Source of the DNA: Cellvibrio sp. PSBB006
GTDB lineage: Bacteria > Pseudomonadota > Gammaproteobacteria > Pseudomonadales > Cellvibrionaceae
DNA length: 64,000 nucleotides
Direction of reading: 5' to 3'
Assembly (NCBI RefSeq): GCF_002162135.1
Contig: NZ_CP021382.1
Coordinates: 2,602,001-2,666,000, forward strand
Of the stretch, positions 35,861 to 43,662 are shown piece after piece. The first letter of the stretch is position 1. Each line of letters opens with the position of its first letter. The notes below the pieces were generated by a model. That model was not told where the DNA came from. It ran no database searches and worked only from the letters and a program-made list of their open reading frames with translations. Position numbers and translations under genes: made by a program.

Positions 35861-36802
35861 GTGAGTACTTCATCCTTACCGCGTTACACACCTGCTGACG
35901 AAACTGTCACCGCCATCCATGCGCGCGCTATTGAGCCGCTGATGGTCCGTGCATCGCAATTCACTGTGACCGCATCACCCGCCAAGCAGCACGGCACTAC
36001 CCAGGGTCGCTCAGCAAAATCTGCCGGCGGAAAAGTGTGGCTGGTGGGCGCCGGTCCAGGCGATGCAGAGTTGTTGACCATCAAAGCCCTGCGTGCGATA
36101 GAAAACGCCGATATTATTTTTTTCGACCAATTGGTCAGTGCAGAGATTCGCGCGTTGTTTCCTGTAGGTACACCGGCGCTGTACGTCGGCAAAGCGAAAA
36201 ACCAGCACAGCATTGCGCAGGAAGACTTAAACCAATTATTAGTGGATCAAGCACAGCTCGGCTTGACCGTATGCCGCATTAAAGGTGGCGACCCGTTTGT
36301 ATTCGGCCGCGGCGGCGAAGAATTACTGGAACTGCGTAAAGCAGGTGTTGAAGCAGAAGTCATTCCCGGCATTACCTCGGCATCCGGTTGCAGCACCTAC
36401 GCCAATATTCCCCTGACCCATCGCGGCCTTGCCCAAGGCTGCACGTTTGTCACTGCCCACGCCGAAAAAACCCTGGACCTGAATTGGTCAGCACTGGCGC
36501 AACTGAATCACACACTGGTGTTTTACATGGGCCTGACGCGTGCCGATGTAATCGCCACAGAGTTGCTAAATGGCGGTATGGCTGCCGACACACCGGTTGC
36601 CATTATTGAAAACGGCTGCCGCAGCAATCAGCGCGTGATTATCGGTGCATTGAGTGAATTAACTGAACTTGTTGCACGCGAGCAGGTGCAATCCCCCGCA
36701 TTAATTATCGTCGGTCAGGTGGTGAGCCTGGCGGAACAATTACAACCGGACTTTTGGCAATCTGTTGCAGCAGAAGCCAACACCCAACGTCTGTTAGCCT
36801 GA
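35861..36802 (+). CDS. cobA: Uroporphyrinogen-III C-methyltransferase
   Basis: A SUMT enzyme of about 313 residues that adds two methyl groups to uroporphyrinogen III, giving precorrin-2, the precursor of siroheme. The SAM-binding motif is VWLVGAGPGDAELLTIKALRAI. RIKGGDPFVFGRGGEE, VIPGITSASGCSTYANIPLTHRGLA and FYMGLTRAD are family signatures. The GTG start has AAGGG eight bases upstream; an ATG at 35744 falls inside the promoter and is rejected. About 60 poorly conserved residues precede the domain, so a start at 35942 is possible. It precedes nirB by 16 bp, and NirB needs siroheme. Confidence 0.93.
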   Translation: MSTSSLPRYTPADETVTAIHARAIEPLMVRASQFTVTASPAKQHGTTQGRSAKSAGGKVWLVGAGPGDAELLTIKALRAIENADIIFFDQLVSAEIRALFPVGTPALYVGKAKNQHSIAQEDLNQLLVDQAQLGLTVCRIKGGDPFVFGRGGEELLELRKAGVEAEVIPGITSASGCSTYANIPLTHRGLAQGCTFVTAHAEKTLDLNWSALAQLNHTLVFYMGLTRADVIATELLNGGMAADTPVAIIENGCRSNQRVIIGALSELTELVAREQVQSPALIIVGQVVSLAEQLQPDFWQSVAAEANTQRLLA

Positions 36803-36818
36803 GAGTAGGAGTAAGGTT

Positions 36819-39359
36819 ATGAAACAACGCATTATTGTTGTCGGCAACGGTATGGTCGGCCACAAATTTATTGATGGCCTGCTCAACAGCGAGAACGCCG
36901 CTGATTATGAAATCCTGACATTTTCCGAAGAGCCACGACTCGCGTACGACCGGGTAAAACTCAGTTATTACTTTGCCGGCTCGACCGTGCAGGATTTGAT
37001 GTTGACCTCCGAAACGGAATATCAGGCGCGCGGCGTACATTACACCTTGAGCGATAAAGTGGTTGGCATCGACACCGCCAACAATACCGTCACCACCGCC
37101 AGCGGTCGCAGCGAACACTACGACAAACTGGTACTGGCGACCGGTTCCTATCCTTTTGTTCCGCCCGTGCCGGGCAAAGACCAGCCTCACTGCCTGGTGT
37201 ACCGCACCATTGAAGATCTGGAAGCTATCACCGCGTCCGCTGCCGAGAGCAAAGTGGGTGTTGTCGTGGGTGGCGGTTTGCTCGGACTGGAAGCAGCCAA
37301 CGCGTTAAAAAATCTCGGACTGAAAACCCACGTGGTGGAATTTGCTCCGCGTTTGATGGCAGTTCAGTTAGATGAAGGTGGCGGCCAATTATTGCGTCGC
37401 AAGATTGAATCACTCGATGTGTGTGTGCATACCGAAAAAAATACCAAGGAAATTGTGGCCGGCGAAGAATGCCGCTACCGCATGAATTTTGCCGACGGCT
37501 CTTTCCTTGAAACCGACATGATTTTGTTCTCTGCCGGCATTCGCCCGCAGGACGAACTCGCGCGTCAGTTTGGTTTAACCATCGGCGAGCGCGGCGGTAT
37601 TGTGATCAACAACAATTGCCAGACGTCGATCGACAATATTTATGCCATTGGTGAATGCGCCCTGTGGGACAACCGCATCTTCGGCTTGGTCGCGCCCGGC
37701 TATCAGATGGCCAAGGTTGCTGTTGCACACATCACTGGCGGTGCCGATCAATTTGTCGGCGCTGACATGAGCACCAAACTGAAATTACTTGGCGTGGATG
37801 TGGCGAGCATCGGCGATGCCCACGGCCGCACGCCGGGTTCACAATCCTACATCTTCAGCGATGGCGTGGCGGAAGTTTATAAACGCCTGATCGTCTCTGC
37901 CGATGGCAAAAAATTGCTCGGCGCCGTCCTGGTCGGCGACGTTGAAGCCTACGGCACACTGCAACAAATTTGTGTTAACGGTATGGATTTACCGGACGCA
38001 CCGGAACAACTGATTCTGCCGGCGGTAGAAGGCGGCGGCATGGCCATCGGTGTGGATGCTCTGCCGGAAACGGCACAAATCTGCTCCTGTTTCGACGTCA
38101 CCAAAGGCGCTATCTGCTGCTCCGTACAAAATGGTGTAACTACTATGGCCGGCATCAAGGATGCCACTAAGGCGTCTACCGGTTGCGGTGGCTGTGCAGC
38201 GCTGGTCAAACAGGTAATGGATTGCGAACTCACCAAACTCGGTGTGGAAGTGAACAACAATATCTGCGAACACTTTGCCCATACACGGCAAGAACTGGCG
38301 GATATCGTGCGCGTGAAAAAAATCCGCACCTTTGATGAATTGCTCGATCAACACGGTCACGGCCTGGGTTGCGATATTTGTAAACCGGCGGTGAGTTCTA
38401 TCCTGGCGTCTTACTGGAATGAATATGTGCTCAAGCCGGAGCACATGGGCTTGCAGGACACCAACGACATCTTCCTCGGCAACATGCAGAAAGACGGCAC
38501 CTACTCCATCGTGCCGCGCATCGCCGGTGGCGAAATTACACCTGACAAATTAATTGTACTGGGTGAAGTCGCCAAGGAATTTAATCTCTACACCAAAATC
38601 ACCGGCGGCCAGCGTATCGATTTATTCGGCGCACAACTGCATCACCTGCCGACCATCTGGAAAAAACTGATTGATGCCGGCTTTGAAACCGGCCACGCCT
38701 ACGGCAAAGCTGTGCGCACCGTGAAATCCTGCGTCGGCAGCACCTGGTGTCGTTACGGCGTACAGGACAGCGTCGGTATGGCCATCGCGATCGAAAATCG
38801 TTACAAAGGTTTACGTGCACCGCATAAATTAAAATTTGCGGTGTCCGGGTGTACACGCGAATGTGCGGAAGCGCAATCAAAAGACATCGGTGTTATCGCC
38901 ACAGAAAATGGTTGGAACCTGTATGTGTGTGGCAACGGCGGCATGCGTCCACGTCATGCAGACTTATTTGCCACCGACCTCGACGATGAAACCCTGATCA
39001 AGTACATCGACCGCGTACTGATGTTCTACATCCGCACCGCCGATCGTTTACAGCGCACCTCGGTGTGGCTGGAAAATCTTGAAGGCGGCTTGGCCTACCT
39101 GAAAAAAGTGGTTATGGAAGACAAACTCGGTATCGGACAAGACCTGGAAGATGAAATGACCAGCAACATTGGTAACTACCAGTGCGAATGGAAAACCACC
39201 ATTGAAGATCCGAGCAAGCTGAAACGTTTCAGTCACTTTATCAATTCAAAAGCGATTGATGAAAACCTGGCTTATGTGATCGAACGGGATCAGCCGCGCC
39301 CGGCTACCAGTGAAGAGCGCGTGCAGAAAATTCCGTTGATTGAACTGGTAGAAAATTAA
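36819..39359 (+). CDS. nirB: Assimilatory nitrite reductase large subunit
   Basis: An 846-residue NAD(P)H-dependent nitrite reductase reducing nitrite to ammonia in the cytoplasm. The order is an FAD/NAD reductase (about 1-400; IIVVGNGMVGHKF, VGVVVGGGLLGLEAANAL), then BFD-like [2Fe-2S] motifs (CSCFDVTKG and STGCGGC), then two sulfite-reductase-like repeats. The siroheme/[4Fe-4S] cysteines lie in CVGSTWCRYG and CTRECAEAQSKDIGVIA. All key cysteines are present. It has a strong GGAG site and lies in one transcript with cobA and nirD. Confidence 0.97.
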   Translation: MKQRIIVVGNGMVGHKFIDGLLNSENAADYEILTFSEEPRLAYDRVKLSYYFAGSTVQDLMLTSETEYQARGVHYTLSDKVVGIDTANNTVTTASGRSEHYDKLVLATGSYPFVPPVPGKDQPHCLVYRTIEDLEAITASAAESKVGVVVGGGLLGLEAANALKNLGLKTHVVEFAPRLMAVQLDEGGGQLLRRKIESLDVCVHTEKNTKEIVAGEECRYRMNFADGSFLETDMILFSAGIRPQDELARQFGLTIGERGGIVINNNCQTSIDNIYAIGECALWDNRIFGLVAPGYQMAKVAVAHITGGADQFVGADMSTKLKLLGVDVASIGDAHGRTPGSQSYIFSDGVAEVYKRLIVSADGKKLLGAVLVGDVEAYGTLQQICVNGMDLPDAPEQLILPAVEGGGMAIGVDALPETAQICSCFDVTKGAICCSVQNGVTTMAGIKDATKASTGCGGCAALVKQVMDCELTKLGVEVNNNICEHFAHTRQELADIVRVKKIRTFDELLDQHGHGLGCDICKPAVSSILASYWNEYVLKPEHMGLQDTNDIFLGNMQKDGTYSIVPRIAGGEITPDKLIVLGEVAKEFNLYTKITGGQRIDLFGAQLHHLPTIWKKLIDAGFETGHAYGKAVRTVKSCVGSTWCRYGVQDSVGMAIAIENRYKGLRAPHKLKFAVSGCTRECAEAQSKDIGVIATENGWNLYVCGNGGMRPRHADLFATDLDDETLIKYIDRVLMFYIRTADRLQRTSVWLENLEGGLAYLKKVVMEDKLGIGQDLEDEMTSNIGNYQCEWKTTIEDPSKLKRFSHFINSKAIDENLAYVIERDQPRPATSEERVQKIPLIELVEN

Positions 39360-39428
39360 TCGGTACGCATGGCTCGCCTCACCGGGCGAGCAAGATACTT
39401 CATCAACAATCCATAACGAGAAGCCATT

Positions 39429-39800
39429 ATGAATACCATGACAGCGACTTCCGACATTACCCGTCACACCCAGGTCTCCGATTGGACCAGCGTGTGCGAG
39501 GTCAGCGACCTGACACCGGATACCGGCGTTTGTGCATTGATCAATCAAAAGCAAATCGCCATTTTTCACTCGCGCCGACTGAACGAATACTTCGCCATCG
39601 GTAATTACGATCCCATCGGCGAAGCCAACGTCTTGTCGCGCGGCATCATCGGCTCCATCGGCGACGCCGTGGTAGTCGCCTCGCCCTTATATAAGCAGCA
39701 TTTTAATTTGCGCACCGGTGAGTGCCTGGAAAAGCCCGAGCACACCGTACCAACTTACGCCATCCGCATTCAGGACGGCCAGGTACAAGTACACGCATAA
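39429..39800 (+). CDS. nirD: Nitrite reductase small subunit
   Basis: A 123-residue Rieske-fold protein (DWTSVCEVSDLTPDTGVCALINQKQIAIFHSRR, SRGIIGSIGDAVVVASPLYKQHFNLRTGECLE). It lacks the two Cys-His pairs of true Rieske proteins, as is normal for NirD. It follows nirB by 69 bp, and two terminators follow. Confidence 0.95.
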   Translation: MNTMTATSDITRHTQVSDWTSVCEVSDLTPDTGVCALINQKQIAIFHSRRLNEYFAIGNYDPIGEANVLSRGIIGSIGDAVVVASPLYKQHFNLRTGECLEKPEHTVPTYAIRIQDGQVQVHA

Positions 39801-39819
39801 CCCGTTTCACTCGACCCCT

Positions 39820-39846
39820 GCCGCCGTTAACCCGGCGGCTTTTTTC
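39820..39846 (+). terminator. Intrinsic terminator after nirD
   Basis: GCCGCC pairs with GGCGGC, followed by a six-T run. It lies 20 bp after the nirD stop. Confidence 0.85.
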
Positions 39847-39885
39847 CCCAGCTTCTTCGACGACTGCTTCATGAAGTCGGCCTCT

Positions 39886-39913
39886 GGGGCAGCCTCGGCT
39901 GCCCCACTTTTTT
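39886..39913 (+). terminator. Second terminator after nirD
   Basis: GGGGCAGCC pairs perfectly with GGCTGCCCC around a two-base loop, then ACTTTTTTT. It lies just before the convergent LysR gene end and backs up the first terminator. Confidence 0.75.
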
Positions 39914-39936
39914 ATGACGATACGTCAACGGTATTT

Positions 39937-40845
39937 CTACATTCGGCCGTGGGATAGCAAAACGTCTTTTTGCTGAAACAGAAATTCCACCACGGCACGC
40001 ACGGACGGAAGTAGTCCTCTGCGGTGGGGCATTAACAGCGTTGTGGTTACTTCACCTGCGGTCCATCCCTCCAATACCTGCACAAGCCTTCCAGATAAAA
40101 GTTCAGTCATACACAATTGGCGCGGCAAGCAGGTGATGCCCAAACCATAGCTCGCCGCGTTTATCAGTGTTGTTGTGTCATTCGCCATAAAACGTGAGAT
40201 GGGCGTGACCTTCGTCTTGCTACCTGTCATATGAGTGAGCGACCAACTCGACGCCGATGTCGCCGTTAGCAAACCGTGATGAGCGATAAGATCTTGAGGT
40301 GTTTTTGGCGCCCCGAATGTGTCCAGATAGGCAGGTGAGGCCACGAGAAAAACCGGGTCAACACACAGCTGTCGTTGAACCAACTCAGAATTCGGCAGCG
40401 GTGAAAAATGATCACGGACCACGATATCAAAACCTTCCTGTATCACATCAACAAAACGATCTGTCGCGTCCAGGTCTATGCGCAATTTTGGATATTTTCC
40501 CGCAAGTTCGGGCAGCAGTGGCGCCAGAAAAAGTTGCGCTGTCGGTATAGACGCGGTGATTCGCACCAATCCGTTAGGCTCTGCCATGCGACCGCGAACA
40601 ATATTTTCTGCCGCTTCCGCCTCAATCAACATTGCGGCCGCGTGGCGATAAAAATCCTTGCCAGTGTCAGTCACAACAAAACGGCGCGATGTACGTTGAA
40701 TCAGGCGCACACCCAGCGCATCTTCCAGCGCTGCGACACGTTTGCTGAGGGTCGCCTTTGGAATGCCAAGCTGGCGCGACGCAGGAGCAAACCCCTGGCA
40801 GTCCACCGCCTGAACAAAAAGATAAAAGTCGTTGAGGTTTCTCAT
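39937..40845 (-). CDS. LysR-family transcriptional regulator
   Basis: A 302-residue regulator. The N-terminal winged helix (about 1-60) reads LNDFYLFVQAVDCQGFAPASRQLGIPKATLSKRVAALEDALGVRLIQRTSRR. The substrate-binding domain (about 88-295) has VRITASIPTAQLFLAPLLPELAGKYPKLRIDL and GLGITCLPRQLC. It is divergent from the imine-reductase-like gene, with a shared 121 bp region holding a palindrome, so it probably controls that gene and perhaps the paoABC set. Confidence 0.93.
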   Translation of the reverse strand: MRNLNDFYLFVQAVDCQGFAPASRQLGIPKATLSKRVAALEDALGVRLIQRTSRRFVVTDTGKDFYRHAAAMLIEAEAAENIVRGRMAEPNGLVRITASIPTAQLFLAPLLPELAGKYPKLRIDLDATDRFVDVIQEGFDIVVRDHFSPLPNSELVQRQLCVDPVFLVASPAYLDTFGAPKTPQDLIAHHGLLTATSASSWSLTHMTGSKTKVTPISRFMANDTTTLINAASYGLGITCLPRQLCMTELLSGRLVQVLEGWTAGEVTTTLLMPHRRGLLPSVRAVVEFLFQQKDVLLSHGRM

Positions 40846-40856
40846 CTTCGCTCACC

Positions 40857-40872
40857 GTCTACATTTGTAGAC
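40857..40872. promoter_or_regulatory. Likely LysR operator
   Basis: GTCTAC-ATTT-GTAGAC is a perfect palindrome 12 bp before the LysR start. A related partial copy, ATCTACTAGACC, lies near 40891. The pair resembles a LysR recognition and activation site set for the divergent promoter. Confidence 0.55.
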
Positions 40873-40966
40873 TTTTCGTTAACAATTTGCGATCTACTAG
40901 ACCATCGTATCCCTATATAAACTTTCGACATTATTGATTGATTTGTCAACGATGGAGAAAGCAGGA

Positions 40967-41851
40967 ATGAGCGACGTAACAATTGTGGGTCTTGGCGCTA
41001 TGGGCACAGCACTGGCCGAAACACTTCTCGCCCAGAGACTAAAGGTTAATGTCTGGAACAGGTCCCCCGAAAAAGCAAAACCACTCATCGTCAAAGGTGC
41101 CAACCTATCGGTAGATATCGCGTCTGCCATAAGTACCAGTGAACTGGTGTTGATATCGGTGCTCGACTACCAAGCCGTAAAGGAAATCCTGGAGTCAGCC
41201 ACGGAAGCTTTGGCCGGACGGACGATTGTCAATCTCACCAATGGCACACCATCTCAAGTGCGCGACATGGCCGCATGGGTAGAAAAATGTGGTGGCAAGT
41301 ATCTCGATGGCGGCGTGATGGTGACACCAGAGTTAGTCGGCGGACCCGAAGCATTTGTATTCTATAGCGGCTCTCTCGCCGTTTATAAACAGCACCAAAA
41401 AGTGCTGGCCATGCTGGGCAACCCGGTTTATGTCGGAGAGAATTTTGCACTCGCGGCGATTTATGATCTGGCATTACTCAGTTCAATGTTTGGCATGTTC
41501 GCAGGCTACATTCATGCTGCTGCGCTCTTGCGTTCAGAAAATATACCTGTCACCGATGTCACACCGATGATCATGTCCATGCTGAAGGCGATGATTGAAC
41601 TGTTCCCCCAAACTGCGCAGGAAATTGATACGGGTGTATATCCGCAGCCGAGTTCAAACAATACGATGATGGCTGCCGGGCTCAAAAATATTCTGGATGC
41701 CAGTCGTGAACAAGGCGTACAGGAAGACCTGATACAACCTATCTGGAAATTATTTCAGCGCGCTTCGACTTCAGGATTAGGTAATAAAGACATCTCCGCC
41801 CTGCCGTTATTACTACTCCGTGCTAAACCCATCATAAGCCCACCGCAGTGA
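40967..41851 (+). CDS. Imine-reductase-like NAD(P)-dependent oxidoreductase
   Basis: A 294-residue protein from the ATG at 40967 (GGAG nine bases upstream); an ATG 33 bp earlier is possible. The Rossmann motif is VGLGAMGTALAETLL, and NRSPEKA suggests NADPH use. The stretch NLTNGTPSQVRDMAAW is the mark of the imine reductase branch of the beta-hydroxyacid dehydrogenase family, rather than the usual GxS-K motif. Asp167 in IYDLALLSSM is at the place of the proton-donor aspartate of R-type imine reductases. The cellular substrate is unknown. It is the first gene right of the LysR operator. Confidence 0.8.
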   Translation: MSDVTIVGLGAMGTALAETLLAQRLKVNVWNRSPEKAKPLIVKGANLSVDIASAISTSELVLISVLDYQAVKEILESATEALAGRTIVNLTNGTPSQVRDMAAWVEKCGGKYLDGGVMVTPELVGGPEAFVFYSGSLAVYKQHQKVLAMLGNPVYVGENFALAAIYDLALLSSMFGMFAGYIHAAALLRSENIPVTDVTPMIMSMLKAMIELFPQTAQEIDTGVYPQPSSNNTMMAAGLKNILDASREQGVQEDLIQPIWKLFQRASTSGLGNKDISALPLLLLRAKPIISPPQ

Positions 41852-41956
41852 CTTTCTCTTTGCGCGTTCCGGGAACCTACCGCCAAAACTGATGCCTGCG
41901 TTATCAGTCCTCTGCCAAATAGTGCTGAGGGTTTGCGTTGATTCAAGGAGCAAGCC

Positions 41957-42640
41957 ATGACGAAAGAGCACAGCGATCACGTTGATCCGGCAAATACAAT
42001 CACCCTTGATAGTCATGATGCTACAAGCATTCCATCGCGACGACGGTTTATCAAAGGCGTGGGCTTGTCGAGCCTCGCCGCTGCGACGGGTGGCGCATCG
42101 ATGAACACCTGGGCGCAACAAAATCCCCCCGCAACCTCACCCACCAACGCTGGTGCTGCCGCCGAAGGTAAGGTTCGCGTCGCGTTTACGGTGAACGGTC
42201 AAAAAAAACAAATCGATGTCGCACCCAATGTGATATTGCTCGATGCACTGCGCGATTACCTCGGCCTTACCGGTACCAAAAAAGGTTGCGATCACGGCCA
42301 GTGCGGCGCGTGCAATGTGCAGGTCAACGGCAAGGTGATTAATTCCTGCCTCAGCCTCGCGGTCATGCACGAGGGCGATGAGATTACCACCGTCGAAGGT
42401 CTCGGCGGTTCCGCTGGCAAACTCAGTCCATTGCAACAGGCCTTTCACGAACACGATGCATTTCAATGCGGCTATTGCACGTCCGGCCAATTGATGAGCG
42501 CCGATTTTGTGCTGCGCAATGAACAACATATTGCATCGGACGATGCGACGGTGCGCGAAGCCATGAGCGGCAACATTTGCCGTTGCGGTGCCTACAAAAA
42601 TATTCTCAGCGCTATTCAATCGGCGCGCGACAAAGCTTAG
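41957..42640 (+). CDS. paoA: Aldehyde oxidoreductase [2Fe-2S] subunit, PaoA-like
   Basis: A 227-residue iron-sulfur subunit. It carries a twin-arginine signal (SRRRFIKGVGLSSLAAATGG) for folded export. The plant-type cluster cysteines are in CDHGQCGACNVQVNGKVINSC. The second cluster is in CGYCTSGQLMS and GNICRCGAYKNI. It starts after an AAGGAG site. paoB follows by 8 bp. The set oxidises aromatic or aliphatic aldehydes in the periplasm in E. coli; substrate here is inferred. Confidence 0.92.
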   Translation: MTKEHSDHVDPANTITLDSHDATSIPSRRRFIKGVGLSSLAAATGGASMNTWAQQNPPATSPTNAGAAAEGKVRVAFTVNGQKKQIDVAPNVILLDALRDYLGLTGTKKGCDHGQCGACNVQVNGKVINSCLSLAVMHEGDEITTVEGLGGSAGKLSPLQQAFHEHDAFQCGYCTSGQLMSADFVLRNEQHIASDDATVREAMSGNICRCGAYKNILSAIQSARDKA

Positions 42641-42648
42641 GAGGTCAC

Positions 42649-43629
42649 ATGCGTAATTTCGGTTATCAACGTGCGGCCAGTGTGGATCAAGCGGTGAAAG
42701 CCCACGCGGGTCAACAGGCTTCGTTTGTGGCGGGTGGCACGACTTTGCTTGATCTGGTGAAGCTGGATGTGATGCGCCCGGAACGTATCGTCGATATCAA
42801 TCCGCTGCCGTTAAAACAAGTTGAACGATTGAGCGACGGGCGTTTGAAAATTGGTGCAATGGTATCCAACGCAGACCTCGCGTGGCACCCGACGGTTAAG
42901 CAGGATTACGCAGTGTTATCCGAAGCATTATTGGCTGGCGCATCCACGTCGTTGCGCAATAAAGCCACGACTGGCGGCAATGTCATGCAGCGTGTGCGTT
43001 GCCCTTATTTTCGCGATGGCATCTCGCCGTGTAATAAACGCGAACCGGGTTCCGGTTGTTCCGCTATCGGCGGCGTTAACCGCAGTGTGCACGCCGTGCT
43101 CGGTACCAGCGATCATTGCATTGCGAGTCATCCGTCAGATATGTGTGTGGCCATGGCGGCTATCGGCGCGCGCATTCTGGTGGACGGCCCTAAAGGCAAA
43201 CGCGAAATTGATTTTCTGGATTTTCATCTGCTCCCCGGTAATTCGCCGGAGAAAGAACACGCACTCGGTACCGATGAAATCATTACTCACGTTGTGCTTG
43301 ATGCGCCCATCGCGGGCAGCAAATCCCATTACCTGAAACTGCGTGACCGCGCGTCCTATCAATTTGCCTTGGCATCCAGTGCCGTAATTGTTGCTACCTC
43401 CGGCGGAACTATTCAACAGGCACGCATTGCGTTAGGCGGCGTGGGCACCAAGCCCTGGCGCGCCAAAGAAGCGGAGCAAAGTCTGATCGGCCAGGCACCG
43501 ACGCAGGAAAATTTTGAACGGGCAGCGCGCATTGCGTTTGAAGGCGCGCAACCGCAATCGCAAAACGCATTCAAGATTCCACTCGGCCAACAAGCCATCG
43601 TGCGCAGTCTGCTCACCGTAACTGTCTAG
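42649..43629 (+). CDS. paoB: Aldehyde oxidoreductase FAD subunit, PaoB-like
   Basis: A 326-residue FAD-binding protein starting MRNFGYQRAASVDQAV after an AGGAGG site. FVAGGTTLLDLVK is the FAD pyrophosphate motif. RNKATTGGNVMQRVRCPYFRDGISPCNKREPGSGCSAIGG contains the cysteines of the extra [4Fe-4S] cluster specific to PaoB-type subunits. It lies between the iron-sulfur and molybdenum subunit genes. Confidence 0.92.
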   Translation: MRNFGYQRAASVDQAVKAHAGQQASFVAGGTTLLDLVKLDVMRPERIVDINPLPLKQVERLSDGRLKIGAMVSNADLAWHPTVKQDYAVLSEALLAGASTSLRNKATTGGNVMQRVRCPYFRDGISPCNKREPGSGCSAIGGVNRSVHAVLGTSDHCIASHPSDMCVAMAAIGARILVDGPKGKREIDFLDFHLLPGNSPEKEHALGTDEIITHVVLDAPIAGSKSHYLKLRDRASYQFALASSAVIVATSGGTIQQARIALGGVGTKPWRAKEAEQSLIGQAPTQENFERAARIAFEGAQPQSQNAFKIPLGQQAIVRSLLTVTV

Positions 43630-43662
43630 CGGCTTGCGCAAGGAGCCGAAGGAGATCGAACC